Shown: positions 27,763 to 37,068, counted from the first letter of the stretch. The stretch is 64,000 nt of DNA from Pseudobdellovibrionaceae bacterium (GCA_021731025.1 JAKFYD010000007.1:1-64000); one strand, 5' to 3'. Numbers and translations are program-made. The notes: a model not told the origin generated them from the sequence alone.

Positions 27763-28725
27763 CTAATCCACCAGCTTCGGATGAGCAAAGTGCAATTGGC
27801 GATCGCAACCGAAGCTCACCATAGCTTTTTTCGCAGTGATGTGACCGATGTTTTGCCACAAATCACCTTCGCGGTCTTTAGACTCTTCAGAGATATCGAT
27901 ATTAAATATCAGTTCACGATTTTCATCCATCGCTTGTAGAATTTCATTTCTAAAATCGGCTTGATTGTTTTTCTTGAGCCAAGACGCCGGAGCAATTCGC
28001 ATCCAGTTTGGTGTTTTTACTCTTCCAGTTTCACTCAATTTGGCGATCGGAGTTACGGGACGGAAGGAAGGGTTGTCGTCTCCGGTTTTGAGAGCTTTAA
28101 CAATCCTCAAGGCCAGACCCAGCGCCGAAAAATCAAATCCTGTTTCAGGTTCGTTGGTCAGGCGAGTTTGTAGGAAACGATCGGTCTTCTCTCCCAGGAC
28201 AACATCCACCGTGAAAAAGTTGGCGGGTTTAACCACCTCGTTGGGATCCAATGTGGGAAAGATTTTTCCAGCGAAACCGAAGCCTCGTTTTTCATTTTTA
28301 AGAACTCGTTCTTTGGTGACAGAAATACGACCGATAAAAAGGCCTTTAGATCCTTTTTTAAAGTAACCGGAATAATCATTCTTTTGAGTGGTCTCCCACT
28401 CGCCAACTATGCAAACTCCGTTGGGATGTAGTTTTTTGGGAAGATAATCGTAGTAATCAAATTTTTCGCTGGTGGTTCTTTTCGCGTCTTGAGCAAGATC
28501 AGGTTTAGATCCAAAAAGTGTTAGCGCGTTCATTGGATAAACGGGCAGTTGTCCCTTTTGGTAAACTTCTAATTCACGATTTTGTTTCTCGGTTGTGACT
28601 CGAGGACTTGAATTCGAAATCACTTCAAGAACTTGATTGTAGCTTGAACCAAGGTAATCATTTTTCGTCGTGGCCCAGGTGGATATAGAGATAAGTGTCG
28701 TCGTTATTAGAAGAGCTGATTTCAT
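27763..28725 (-). CDS. Exported catalase-fold-like protein
   Basis: The 320-residue product has a short Sec signal peptide (MKSALLITTTLISISTWA). The mature part resembles the core of catalase-related proteins: KKLHPNGVCIVGEW aligns with the distal-histidine strand, then GYFKKGSKGLFIGRIS, RGFGFAGKIFPT and KPANFFTVD, and near the end CDRQLHFAHP. The possible distal histidine is the one in LHPNG. I cannot find the proximal tyrosine motif of true catalases, so peroxidase activity is uncertain. The ribosome site AAAGGAAAGGT precedes ATG 28725. It stands alone and is convergent with icmF. A haem or lipid-peroxide role in the periplasm is possible but unproven. Confidence 0.5.
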   Translation of the reverse strand: MKSALLITTTLISISTWATTKNDYLGSSYNQVLEVISNSSPRVTTEKQNRELEVYQKGQLPVYPMNALTLFGSKPDLAQDAKRTTSEKFDYYDYLPKKLHPNGVCIVGEWETTQKNDYSGYFKKGSKGLFIGRISVTKERVLKNEKRGFGFAGKIFPTLDPNEVVKPANFFTVDVVLGEKTDRFLQTRLTNEPETGFDFSALGLALRIVKALKTGDDNPSFRPVTPIAKLSETGRVKTPNWMRIAPASWLKKNNQADFRNEILQAMDENRELIFNIDISEESKDREGDLWQNIGHITAKKAMVSFGCDRQLHFAHPKLVD

Positions 28726-28862
28726 AAGTGACCTTTCCTTTTTGCGAACTTTGTTCTTTTTAAAGCGATAATCGTGCCGCAGAAAAGGGAATTAAATTCA
28801 CTTGGGGAGTGCAATAGTGTTTAGCGCTGTCAGCGATAGACTATTTTTGTCAGCGGAATAAA

Positions 28863-30440
28863 TTATTTGTCTCGATTTGAGACGCGAGAAAGAGAAGACA
28901 CTTTCTCAAAAATCTTCTCAGCAATCCTTACCCCGTCGCAAGCAGCGGAAGTAATTCCTCCAGCGTAACCTGCACCTTCGCCCGCAGGATACAGTCCTTC
29001 ATGCGATGTGCTTTCCAAAGACACTTCGTCACGCATCACCCGGATCGGGCAGCTTGTGCGCGATTCCAATCCGTACAACTGAGCTTCTGCAGTTAAAAAT
29101 CCCTTCATCGAAGAATTGAATTTCAAGATTCCTTCCTTCAGCTTATTTTTTAAAGCCGAAGGCAGCAGTAAATCCAAACGAACCGCAGATTCTCCCGAAG
29201 GAGATGAGCCTTTCATTACTCGACCAGATCTCTCCTCGAAAAAATCCATCAAATTTTGTGTTGGTAATTGCTTAGTCCCATCCGCAGATTGCACCGCTTG
29301 GAAGGCGCGGGCTTCTAAATCACGACGCATCTTTAATCCGCCCCACAGGTCGTTGCCGAAATTTTTTTGATGATCGATGCTGATCACCAAGGCGGCATTG
29401 GCCCAGGGGGAATTGCGGTTGAAGTTGCTCATGCCGTTGCAGACAACTCCATCAGGGGAAGTTCCGCTGGAAAGAACGAATCCACCAGGGCACATGCAGA
29501 AACTGTAAACTCCAACGCCGCTCGAGGAATCGTGATGAGCCAACTTGTAATTCGCGCTCCCTAGCTTAGGATGTTCGGCCCAATTGCGATATTGAATTTG
29601 ATTGATTAATTTTTGAGGATGCTCGACTCGCAAACCCATGGCGAAGGATTTTCCTTCTAAATGAACTCCGATATCCTGCAAGTGATACAACATATCTTCA
29701 GCACTGTGGCCGGTGGCTAAAATAATTTGCGAGGATTGAAAAGTTTGACCTTGTTCTGTTTTCACTCCGGTCACGAATTGGCGATCACCTTCCCGGCGAG
29801 TTAAAATTTCGACCACTTGGCTGTTGAAATGAATTTCACAACCGTTTTGCAATAAATATTCGCGCAATTTGGGAATCACTCGACGAATGCGATCGGAACC
29901 GACGTGAGGATTCGAAAGATATTTTATTTCCTCGGGAGCACCGAAGCGAACTAAGCGTTGCAACACGTAAGGAATGTGAGGCGATTTAATTCGCGTGATC
30001 AATTTGCCGTCGGAATACAAACCGGCTCCGCCTTCGCCATAGCAAACATTATTGCGGGGATCCAATTCTCCGTAGCGCCAGAACCGATTAATGCCTTTGA
30101 TTCTCTGAGTGCTCTCAGAGCCACGCTCAAAAAGCAGGCAGGGGATGCCCCGTTCAACCAAGCGAAGAGCCGCGAAGAGGCCCGCTGGCCCCGAGCCGAT
30201 GATGATGGGCTTTTCTTGCGTCGAAGAAGAAATTTTCTCGACAACTTCTTCCTTGTCGCTGAGGACTTCTCCAGGATCGCCAACTTCCAAGGAATAAACG
30301 AAATGGGCAGAATGTCGGCGTCGGGCATCAACGCTTTTTTTAAGAATGCGGTAGGGCCCGTGACCTGGAAACATCCAAGCTAATTTTTCAGCTAAGTCTT
30401 CGTCGATACCAAGCTCGAGATTTTCAATTTTTCGCGACAT
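28863..30440 (-). CDS. FAD-dependent oxidoreductase (uncharacterised dehydrogenase, COG2509 type)
   Basis: The 525-residue flavoprotein has a short N-terminal domain typical of this group (HGPYRILKKSVDARRRH). The FAD dinucleotide motif follows in IIIGSGPAGLFAALRLVERG at about residue 78, then CYGEGGAGLYSDGKL and a second flavin contact in ILATGHSAED. Near the end, LYPAGEGAGYAGGITSAACDG is the usual C-terminal FAD-binding segment. There is no signal peptide, so it is cytoplasmic. The family is widespread and the substrate is unknown. There is no clear ribosome site at ATG 30440. It is divergent from psd with 30 bases between the two starts, so promoters overlap. Confidence 0.85.
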   Translation of the reverse strand: MSRKIENLELGIDEDLAEKLAWMFPGHGPYRILKKSVDARRRHSAHFVYSLEVGDPGEVLSDKEEVVEKISSSTQEKPIIIGSGPAGLFAALRLVERGIPCLLFERGSESTQRIKGINRFWRYGELDPRNNVCYGEGGAGLYSDGKLITRIKSPHIPYVLQRLVRFGAPEEIKYLSNPHVGSDRIRRVIPKLREYLLQNGCEIHFNSQVVEILTRREGDRQFVTGVKTEQGQTFQSSQIILATGHSAEDMLYHLQDIGVHLEGKSFAMGLRVEHPQKLINQIQYRNWAEHPKLGSANYKLAHHDSSSGVGVYSFCMCPGGFVLSSGTSPDGVVCNGMSNFNRNSPWANAALVISIDHQKNFGNDLWGGLKMRRDLEARAFQAVQSADGTKQLPTQNLMDFFEERSGRVMKGSSPSGESAVRLDLLLPSALKNKLKEGILKFNSSMKGFLTAEAQLYGLESRTSCPIRVMRDEVSLESTSHEGLYPAGEGAGYAGGITSAACDGVRIAEKIFEKVSSLSRVSNRDK

Positions 30441-30470
30441 GAGTTTACTTATAACACAGGTGCATTTTCG

Positions 30471-31328
30471 GTGACAGTCCTAGGACGTCTATGGAAAAAT
30501 TACCCTATGGGTTTTTTAGCACAATTTCTACCCCGTCGTATGTTCAGTCGCTTAGCTGGTGAAATCGCCCGCATTCGCTGGCCCTTGGGGCTTCACTTTC
30601 TGATCAATAAGCTTTTTGCCATGGCCTACAAAATTAATCTTCAAGAAGCCGAAAAGCCGCTTTCTCAATATCGCACTCTGGTGGATTTTTTCACACGCAA
30701 ACTCCGCGAAGGGGCACGACCCATTGATGGACACGCTGTCGTCCATCCATGCGATGCCGAGATTGTTCAGCATGGTCCCATTGATGGAATGACTTTGATC
30801 CAGGCGAAGGGTCTTAATTATCCCGTCGATGTCCTGACTCGACACCCTGATATTTCGGAACATTTTCTCAATGGCTACTTCTTAACTTACTATCTCTGTC
30901 CGACCGATTATCATCGCGTGCATTCGCCCGTCGACGGGCTGATCACTCAGTGCATTTATACCGAAGGGGATTTGTGGCCGGTCGATCCTTGGGGGCAAAG
31001 ATCGATCGAGTCTTTGTACTGCAAGAACGAAAGAGTCTTCGTTGAAATCGCAACAGATCTAGGTCCTGTCGGACTGGTCTTCGTGGGAGCCATGAATGTA
31101 GGCTCTATCGTTCTTAGTTTTGATGATAAAATAAAAACCAATCAGATGCTGCCTTCGAAAACTTATCCCTACGCTCCGAAAATTCAGATTAAAAAGGGCG
31201 AAGAGCTTGGGCTTTTCCGCTTGGGAAGCACGGTCATCGTTCTATACTCGCACCACTATGCGGAGCAACTGAAGAGTATGAATTTTAACCGACGCTTCGT
31301 CAAAATGGGGCAGGGTCTTATTCCCTAG
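30471..31328 (+). CDS. psd: Phosphatidylserine decarboxylase proenzyme
   Basis: The 285-residue protein makes phosphatidylethanolamine from phosphatidylserine at the inner membrane. The self-cleavage motif LGST near the C-terminus (FRLGSTVIVLY) provides the serine that becomes the pyruvoyl group of the small alpha chain. Other family segments are LVDFFTRKLREGARP and CPTDYHRVHSPVDG, with the histidines used in processing. Length is as expected. The start is GTG 30471 with a weak AGGT upstream. It lies head to head with the FAD oxidoreductase gene. Together with plsC at 20516 it belongs to phospholipid synthesis. Confidence 0.95.
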   Translation: MTVLGRLWKNYPMGFLAQFLPRRMFSRLAGEIARIRWPLGLHFLINKLFAMAYKINLQEAEKPLSQYRTLVDFFTRKLREGARPIDGHAVVHPCDAEIVQHGPIDGMTLIQAKGLNYPVDVLTRHPDISEHFLNGYFLTYYLCPTDYHRVHSPVDGLITQCIYTEGDLWPVDPWGQRSIESLYCKNERVFVEIATDLGPVGLVFVGAMNVGSIVLSFDDKIKTNQMLPSKTYPYAPKIQIKKGEELGLFRLGSTVIVLYSHHYAEQLKSMNFNRRFVKMGQGLIP

Positions 31329-31450
31329 AGGGTTAGTTCGTGAATGCGGATTTAAATTTAATAAGCGCGATCGAATGACAAAGCCAACTCGGTGCCCGAA
31401 ATGCAAGGCCGAAGATATTTTTCCGCCGTTATTTTCTATAAGGAGCTCCG

Positions 31451-32959
31451 GTGTTTGAAAGTCAGTTAGAAGATTCATTTCAATTGGCTAATTTTCGAAA
31501 AGGCCAGCGCGAAATCATTGAAGCTGTTTTTGCAGGAAGAGACGTCTTAGCCATTTTACCGACTGGGGCGGGTAAATCCCTGTGCTATCAGTTTCCCTCG
31601 GTCTATCTTAAAAAGCTTGTTGTTGTTATTTCACCATTGATTTCCTTAATGAAGGATCAAGTGAGTTCCCTTCAGAGAAAAGGCATACCTTCGGGCTGTT
31701 TGTATTCAAGTCAAAGTACCGATGAGAAAAAATTAATTTTTTCACAAATTGAAAAGGGCGGAACATTTATTTTGTATCTCTCGCCAGAGCGAGTGCAAAA
31801 AGAGGGCTTCCAAAAGTGGATCATGAAACGTTCCATCGCGCTGTTCGCCGTTGATGAGGCTCACTGTGTGTCTCAGTGGGGCCACGACTTCCGGGAAGAG
31901 TACGCCGGATTAAAAATTTTAAAAGCTTTGCGTCCAGATATTCCTGTCTTGGCTTTGACGGCCTCTGCGACTCCTGTTGTGTTAGATGATATCGCAAAAA
32001 ATTTGCAGTTGAAGAATCCCGAAAGGCTAGTGCACGGCTTTTACCGCCCAAATCTTTACTATCAGGTTGAGTCCTGCAGTGACGAGCAAGAAAAACTGAA
32101 TTGGGTTTTGGATGCTCTTAATCAACATCCAACGGGCAGAGTTATCATTTATTGTGGAACAAGAAAATCCACAGAAGCTGTGGCCGAGTTTCTTCAAGAA
32201 AAATTCGAGAAGGTGGGCTTTTATCATGCGGGATTAGCTTCGTCCGAGCGAAGCCAAACTCAAGAAGCTTATGAAAAGGAAGAGCTTCGTATATTGGTGG
32301 CGACGAATGCTTTTGGGATGGGTATCGATCAGCCCAATGTTCGCTTGGTGATTCATTTTCAAATGCCAGCGAATATCGACAGCCTTTACCAGGAAATGGG
32401 CCGAGCCGGTCGAGATAATGATCCCTCGACTTGCTTGATGCTGTATTCGACAAAAGATAAAGGCTTGCAATCCTATTTCATTCAAAGCTCAAGCGCTGAT
32501 GCAGCCATTAAATCTTTACGCTGGAGAAATCTGAATGCCCTGGTCAGTTACGCGGAAGCCGGAGAATGCCGCCATGCTGAGATCTTAACTTATTATCGAG
32601 ATTCCCAAAGACTGAAGAGCTGCGGTCATTGCGATGTCTGTGATCCAAAGTCTGACCGAAAAATACTGAAGGCCGAAAAACTTTCCTTGCCCACGATATT
32701 ACGTAAAAAAATTAAAGCCGTACTTAATCCACTGAGTGAAGTTGAAGAAGAAAGATTCCAAACTCTTCGAAAGTGGAGACGAGCCAAAGCCGACGAACTG
32801 GATATTCCTGCCTTTGTGATTTTTAGCGATAAAACTTTAAAAGATTTAGCGCAGAAAAATCCTCAAAACCGTGACGAGTTAAAAAACATTTACGGTATTG
32901 GTGAAGCTAAATTGGAAAAATTCGGTTGGGATGTTTTGGCGGAATTGTCAGGGCGATAG
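31451..32959 (+). CDS. recQ: RecQ-family ATP-dependent DNA helicase, compact form
   Basis: The 502-residue helicase has the RecQ core: Walker A LPTGAGKSLCYQ, DEAH box VDEAHCVSQWGHDF and motif VI QEMGRAGRD. The zinc site follows with four cysteines (GECRH, then SCGHCDVC, about residues 374-397). An HRDC domain closes the protein (about 430-502, KWRRAKADELDIPAFVIF). Only about 40 residues separate zinc site and HRDC, so the winged-helix part of the RQC region seems to be missing, which explains why it is shorter than the E. coli protein (about 609). The start is GTG 31451 with AAGGAG six bases upstream. It acts in recombination and fork repair. Confidence 0.93.
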   Translation: MFESQLEDSFQLANFRKGQREIIEAVFAGRDVLAILPTGAGKSLCYQFPSVYLKKLVVVISPLISLMKDQVSSLQRKGIPSGCLYSSQSTDEKKLIFSQIEKGGTFILYLSPERVQKEGFQKWIMKRSIALFAVDEAHCVSQWGHDFREEYAGLKILKALRPDIPVLALTASATPVVLDDIAKNLQLKNPERLVHGFYRPNLYYQVESCSDEQEKLNWVLDALNQHPTGRVIIYCGTRKSTEAVAEFLQEKFEKVGFYHAGLASSERSQTQEAYEKEELRILVATNAFGMGIDQPNVRLVIHFQMPANIDSLYQEMGRAGRDNDPSTCLMLYSTKDKGLQSYFIQSSSADAAIKSLRWRNLNALVSYAEAGECRHAEILTYYRDSQRLKSCGHCDVCDPKSDRKILKAEKLSLPTILRKKIKAVLNPLSEVEEERFQTLRKWRRAKADELDIPAFVIFSDKTLKDLAQKNPQNRDELKNIYGIGEAKLEKFGWDVLAELSGR

Positions 32960-33102
32960 AAGGCAAGTCTCCTTTGCAGCCGTGGAAAAAAGAATAAGTT
33001 GTCAAAACTTTAAACAGTACCTAAGCGTGTGGAAACAAATACAATTGCTTTAAAAGCGGTCTCCTTTTCGCAATAGCCGCTGGCCACTGGAGAACCTCAC
33101 GT

Positions 33103-34281
33103 ATGAAGAATATCGGTATTGCAATTATACATATATGTTTTTTGGGCGCTGCTTTTGCTTCAGCAGCGGCTGAAACTAAAAAACAAACCTACGAATTTGA
33201 AGGAACAGACATCACCGCCTTCGTCGAGCATTTCCGTCCTGCAGTGAAGACCTTGAAAAAGCCCGTTACTGTTTATAATTGGTCCTCTTCAAGCCAGTCT
33301 GATTTTTGGAAAGTACCGCAGAAACCAAATGACGAAAATCTTGTGGCTATGGCCCAACGTATGGGTCAATCATTTTGGCGGAATTACGGCAGTCAGGATA
33401 GCGAACGAGGAGGTATGTACGGTTATGGTCTTTATGCTGCTTTAGATCCAGTGGTGACCCGAAGTTTTGGTGGCACTCAATGGGTTTTGTTAGAAATGCA
33501 GTTCCCGGCGGGATTTAAAATGATCGATCTTTACGATCCAATTCAAAAAACAAAATCAAGCGCGAACTTAAATACTCTTTCTGAAATAAATAAAAAATTT
33601 AAATGTTCTATGTCCGGTTATGTTGAGCTGGATGCCCTGTTCACCTCTGGTGGGAAATCAGTAGATCCCAGCTGTCAAAGATTAGTAAAAAATGTTTTTG
33701 GTACCATTTTTAAGATAGATGCATTTGCATACACTTAAGGTTCAACACAGTATAGTAGCTGCTCTGGTAGTTTCAATTCATACCGTGCCTTCGTTATTAC
33801 AAATCCCCATTGGATGAGTGCAGAAAATATAAATTTTTATTCATCAAATACGACAGCCAATTTGGAAGAACGAATTCGCATTCAAACTCTAACATTGAAA
33901 TCCCTTGAAACTTCTTCAGCAGAAGAAGATCCGAAAGCAATGCTCATTGCTCAAATAACTTCTTACATTAAGTTGAAGCCTGATAGCTACGTGGCTGGAT
34001 CGACAACTAAATGTGAAAACGACAGTTGTGTTATTAAAGTTAAATTTTGTGATTCGAGCACCGAGGCCTGCGAAGATGTTAGTTTGAATCCGATACCACG
34101 CCCAGGGGGAGGCCTTATTACTTCCCGTGAAGCTCAAAGAACCAGTAGCGGCCAACTCCTCTGGTCCGATCTTGAGGGTAAACCCAAACAAACCACCATC
34201 GACACCTGGCTTAAAAAAAATAATTACGGTTGTACTGTTGATTCTCCTTTTGTTGAAGATGCTAAAAAGGTATCACCATGA
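33103..34281 (+). pseudogene. Exported ADP-ribosyltransferase-like protein interrupted by an in-frame stop
   Basis: The frame from ATG 33103 to TGA 34281 is open except for one TAA at 33736-33738. Part one (211 residues) begins with a Sec signal peptide (ending ASAAAE) and contains VTVYNWSSSS, then GMYGYGLYAALDPVVTRSFGG. This looks like the paired strands of an ADP-ribosyltransferase fold (compare GxGLYxAxDPxxSxxFG). Part two continues at once with Cys-rich YSSCSGSFNSYRAFVI and NPHWMSAENINFY, where a late glutamate could be catalytic. No start codon with a ribosome site exists for part two until ATG 33814. I read it as one gene broken by a nonsense change. Readthrough or a sequence error are alternatives. 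It overlaps the Fic gene by ATGA. Confidence 0.6.
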
Positions 34282-35405
34282 AAATAAACTCGGTCGCACA
34301 ATTGAGTATACTTGTATTTATTTCTGCAATTAACTTCGCGGCCTGGTCTTGTCCCGAAAGTTTAAAGCTTTATCAAACAAAGTACGCTCACGGACTCAGC
34401 CTTTGCGAATTGCACGATCGCTATCAACAGGCTCTGCAGTCATTGCTTCAGCAAAACATTCAAAATCCTGAGCGCATCGGTAATTTAAGAGCACCGCGGT
34501 TTATCAATCTTCCAGATTGGTTGTCCAACCGCACTAACAGAGCAACATCGGCTTTGACGATTTATGAACCCGCACCTTCGACGTGGCTCAGTTGGGAAAA
34601 AGGGGCTCAGGTCATAGACAGTGAAGCCCGAAAAAATTTTGATCAACAAAAAATTCCAATTTTAACAATGGATTTTCTGAAAGATTTGCATGCAACGGCA
34701 CTAAATGGACTTCTGGATTCTGCTGGCCAGTTTCGTCAAGGTGGCGAAATCGGCATGGCTTTAAATCTGAAAAGCTCTTTGACTCGCACGCAATTAGTTG
34801 GACTTAAGAATAACGAGTACCGCGGAGTTCTAAATCGCGATACTAAAATAGTTGGTTTTAATCCGACCCACTGCTTGGAGCATCGAACCGAGGAGTTCAA
34901 AACAGAATGGTCCAAGCAGCGTTCATTTAAGCGAGTGTTATGGCCCATGATCGACAATCAACGCTATTTTGTTGATGCGAAGGGTATTGAAAGACAGTGT
35001 GGTTATTTTACTTACGCACCCCTTGATGAAGTTAAACCTCAGATCGAAAGCTGGCTTGCCTATGTCAATGCAGCAACTGCAACTTGGGGATCACAACAAC
35101 CTGATGGAGATCCTATTCTAGTGGCGGCCCGAGCTCAGCGTTGGTTTGTATCTATTCATCCCTATGAAAAGGGAAATGGGCGTGTCAGTCGTTTTGTGAT
35201 GGAGTGGCTTCTTCAAAGCCTAGGTCTGCCGGCCCCCGTTTTAGAAGATATGAATGAAGATCTTTACATGACGGAAAAACAATGGGCCGCAGAAGTCGGC
35301 GAAGGGATTCTGCGCGCGGTTAGTGCCGTGGAAGAATGTGCCCAAAATCCAGCTACCCTTGGCTGTGCCGAAATTGCTAAATCTTTAGAAGGAGAAAAAC
35401 CATGA
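34278..35405 (+). CDS. Exported Fic-domain protein
   Basis: The 375-residue protein has a Sec signal peptide (hydrophobic core SILVFISAINFAAW). The Fic core motif is complete: IHPYEKGNGRVSR with the catalytic histidine at residue 294. Fic enzymes usually transfer AMP, or another phosphate-linked group, from a nucleotide to target proteins. I see no S/TxxxEG/N inhibitory helix in the chain, and no antitoxin-like gene stands next to it. Export of a Fic enzyme is unusual, since most act inside the cell or are injected, so a target outside the cytoplasm or in another cell is implied. It overlaps both neighbours by ATGA (34278, 35402), so the operon is translationally coupled. Confidence 0.85.
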   Translation: MKINSVAQLSILVFISAINFAAWSCPESLKLYQTKYAHGLSLCELHDRYQQALQSLLQQNIQNPERIGNLRAPRFINLPDWLSNRTNRATSALTIYEPAPSTWLSWEKGAQVIDSEARKNFDQQKIPILTMDFLKDLHATALNGLLDSAGQFRQGGEIGMALNLKSSLTRTQLVGLKNNEYRGVLNRDTKIVGFNPTHCLEHRTEEFKTEWSKQRSFKRVLWPMIDNQRYFVDAKGIERQCGYFTYAPLDEVKPQIESWLAYVNAATATWGSQQPDGDPILVAARAQRWFVSIHPYEKGNGRVSRFVMEWLLQSLGLPAPVLEDMNEDLYMTEKQWAAEVGEGILRAVSAVEECAQNPATLGCAEIAKSLEGEKP

Positions 35406-36685
35406 GCTTCAGAAAAAATCTAATCGGTGGAATCGCACTTTGTCTGCTTTTGTCGGCTTGCAATCACCAAGCGCCCAATGATTCTACACTGACTCTTGTG
35501 TCTGCTTCAAAGATTGCCCAATCGGGAGCTCCAAGGAAAGTTAAATCTGAAGAGTACGCTAAAGCTGCAGAAGTTTTACTGACGGCACAAGGTTTTGAAG
35601 AAGCAGACCGCTTGGCGAAATTAGCTCTTGAGCAAGATTCTAAGAATTTGCGGGCTCAATTTATTCGAGCAGTAACATCGGTCATCATGGTCCAAAAGGG
35701 GATTTACGCGCGCATGAGCCCTTTGATCGAGAAACATCCGGCCGCGTTCAAAGAGTACCAACTAGCTGTGATCGAGATGAAAGTTGATGATAAAAAAAAT
35801 ATCAATAATTTTTTGTTGAACGGAAAAGCTGACATTGCCACTGAAGACCAATTCCAAAGTCATTTAGACTTAACTGCAAAAGCCATTGGTGATTTCCGCA
35901 AATTTGCGAAGGCAAATAAAGATTCAGAACTGACAATTAAGGCCAATGCAGATTTAGTTCCTGATCTTATTGAAAGATATGCAAATTCATGTGAAATCAA
36001 GGAAACAGCAAACCTTGAATACGAACTTGTTTGCCCTTCCCATCTGCAACGCTACGAAGTTACTTTTAACGGAGCCGATTTCGAAGCGATGGCCGCTGCT
36101 GCAGCGATGTATGAGACCGCATTTATCCTGTACAATGGATACGATCTTTCAGGTGCTGTGCAAATCGCTGCAAAGTATGCTGAAGTTGAAGATCGATCCA
36201 CCGAGGTGATCCTTCAAGACCTTTTTAAAAACTCGTCTTTTGGGAAACTTCGTAAAGCTGCGAAGTTAACTGAAATAAAAAATCTTGGTCTTGATCTTGT
36301 GAAAGGATTGAACTGGGCCATTCGCAATCAAAACACACTTTGCCCAAAAGGAAACTCTCATTCTCACAATCGGATAGGGAAATGGGCGAACAAAGGTCTT
36401 TGTTTGCCTCCAGTTGTCCAACCTCTAATCGAAAAGTTTGAAAAAGTATTTAATGGTGAAGCCATCGATCAGAATATCGAAACGCCATCTGGTCCATATC
36501 CGACTCAAGTGGCTTATGGGGCTTTCTTTATTAAACCAACACAAGACCTCCGCGCTTTGGGACCATTTCGTTTCGACCGCTGCAATCAGCTTCTTACGGT
36601 TGGTGATCAGACATTGGGTGGAGTTTTTCCGAATGCTGATGCCGATAAAATTCACTCCCTGCAAGCGAGCGAGTGCAAAAAGTAA
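35402..36685 (+). CDS. Lipoprotein with TPR-like region, function unknown
   Basis: The 427-residue protein has a lipoprotein signal with lipobox LLSAC at about residue 20. Residues 50-110 look like a tetratricopeptide pair (YAKAAEVLLTAQGFEEADRL, then ALEQDSKNLRAQFIRAVT). The long C-terminal part is helical with four or more cysteines (SCEIKE, LVCPSH, TLCPKG, LCLPP). It is the third gene of the exported Fic operon and overlaps that gene by ATGA. Its stop is immediately followed by the ATG of the last gene. A partner or scaffold role for the two enzyme-like proteins is inferred only from position. Confidence 0.7.
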   Translation: MSFRKNLIGGIALCLLLSACNHQAPNDSTLTLVSASKIAQSGAPRKVKSEEYAKAAEVLLTAQGFEEADRLAKLALEQDSKNLRAQFIRAVTSVIMVQKGIYARMSPLIEKHPAAFKEYQLAVIEMKVDDKKNINNFLLNGKADIATEDQFQSHLDLTAKAIGDFRKFAKANKDSELTIKANADLVPDLIERYANSCEIKETANLEYELVCPSHLQRYEVTFNGADFEAMAAAAAMYETAFILYNGYDLSGAVQIAAKYAEVEDRSTEVILQDLFKNSSFGKLRKAAKLTEIKNLGLDLVKGLNWAIRNQNTLCPKGNSHSHNRIGKWANKGLCLPPVVQPLIEKFEKVFNGEAIDQNIETPSGPYPTQVAYGAFFIKPTQDLRALGPFRFDRCNQLLTVGDQTLGGVFPNADADKIHSLQASECKK

Positions 36686-37027
36686 ATGAAAAAACTAGGG
36701 TTTGCTTTCTTTTTTATATTCTTATCACAGCCGTGGGTTCGAATGGCGGCTGCACCGATGACGAAATTTGAAATTCGTCATTGTGATGCTCAAAATTCTT
36801 GTTTCGTTGCTAGCGGTGAAAAAGCAAATATATCGTTAAGTCAGAATTATTTATCAGCAAGTGAAATTCAAGTTAAGGTCACAAGAAAAGGACAAGTGCC
36901 GCAGATTAATCATTGCGCTTCGATGACCTACGATCTGATCACCCAACTTTTAATTTGTGACAATCAAGATGTTGGGAGACCTTCATTAACTATAAACTCG
37001 CAAATGGTCGTTCGAAAATTTAACTAA
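36686..37027 (+). CDS. Small exported protein, last gene of the Fic operon
   Basis: The 113-residue product has a signal peptide (core LGFAFFFIFLSQPWV, cut near MAAA). The mature part of about 90 residues is beta-rich and holds four cysteines (HCDAQNSCF, NHCAS, LICDN) that could form two disulphides, which fits a periplasmic or secreted fold. ATG 36686 directly follows the TAA of the lipoprotein gene with no space, so translation is coupled. A hairpin follows 11 bases after its stop. No family is recognised. Inhibitor, immunity or chaperone roles toward the Fic or ART-like partners are all possible. Confidence 0.6.
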   Translation: MKKLGFAFFFIFLSQPWVRMAAAPMTKFEIRHCDAQNSCFVASGEKANISLSQNYLSASEIQVKVTRKGQVPQINHCASMTYDLITQLLICDNQDVGRPSLTINSQMVVRKFN

Positions 37028-37038
37028 AAAGAATAGAC

Positions 37039-37068
37039 GTGAGTTACTGCCACATGGCTGTAACTCAC
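37039..37068. terminator. Strong hairpin between convergent genes
   Basis: GTGAGTTAC (37039-37047) pairs with GTAACTCAC (37060-37068), and the stem continues inward with GCCA/TGGC after one T-T mismatch. There is no T run on the plus side. On the minus side a T-rich stretch follows, so it may end the M14 peptidase transcript and block the Fic operon transcript. Confidence 0.55.

Noticed and set aside
33814-34281. A separate small gene starting at ATG 33814.
   Set aside because: No ribosome site, no export signal, and the same frame is open upstream to the TAA at 33736, so it fits better as the second half of one broken gene.
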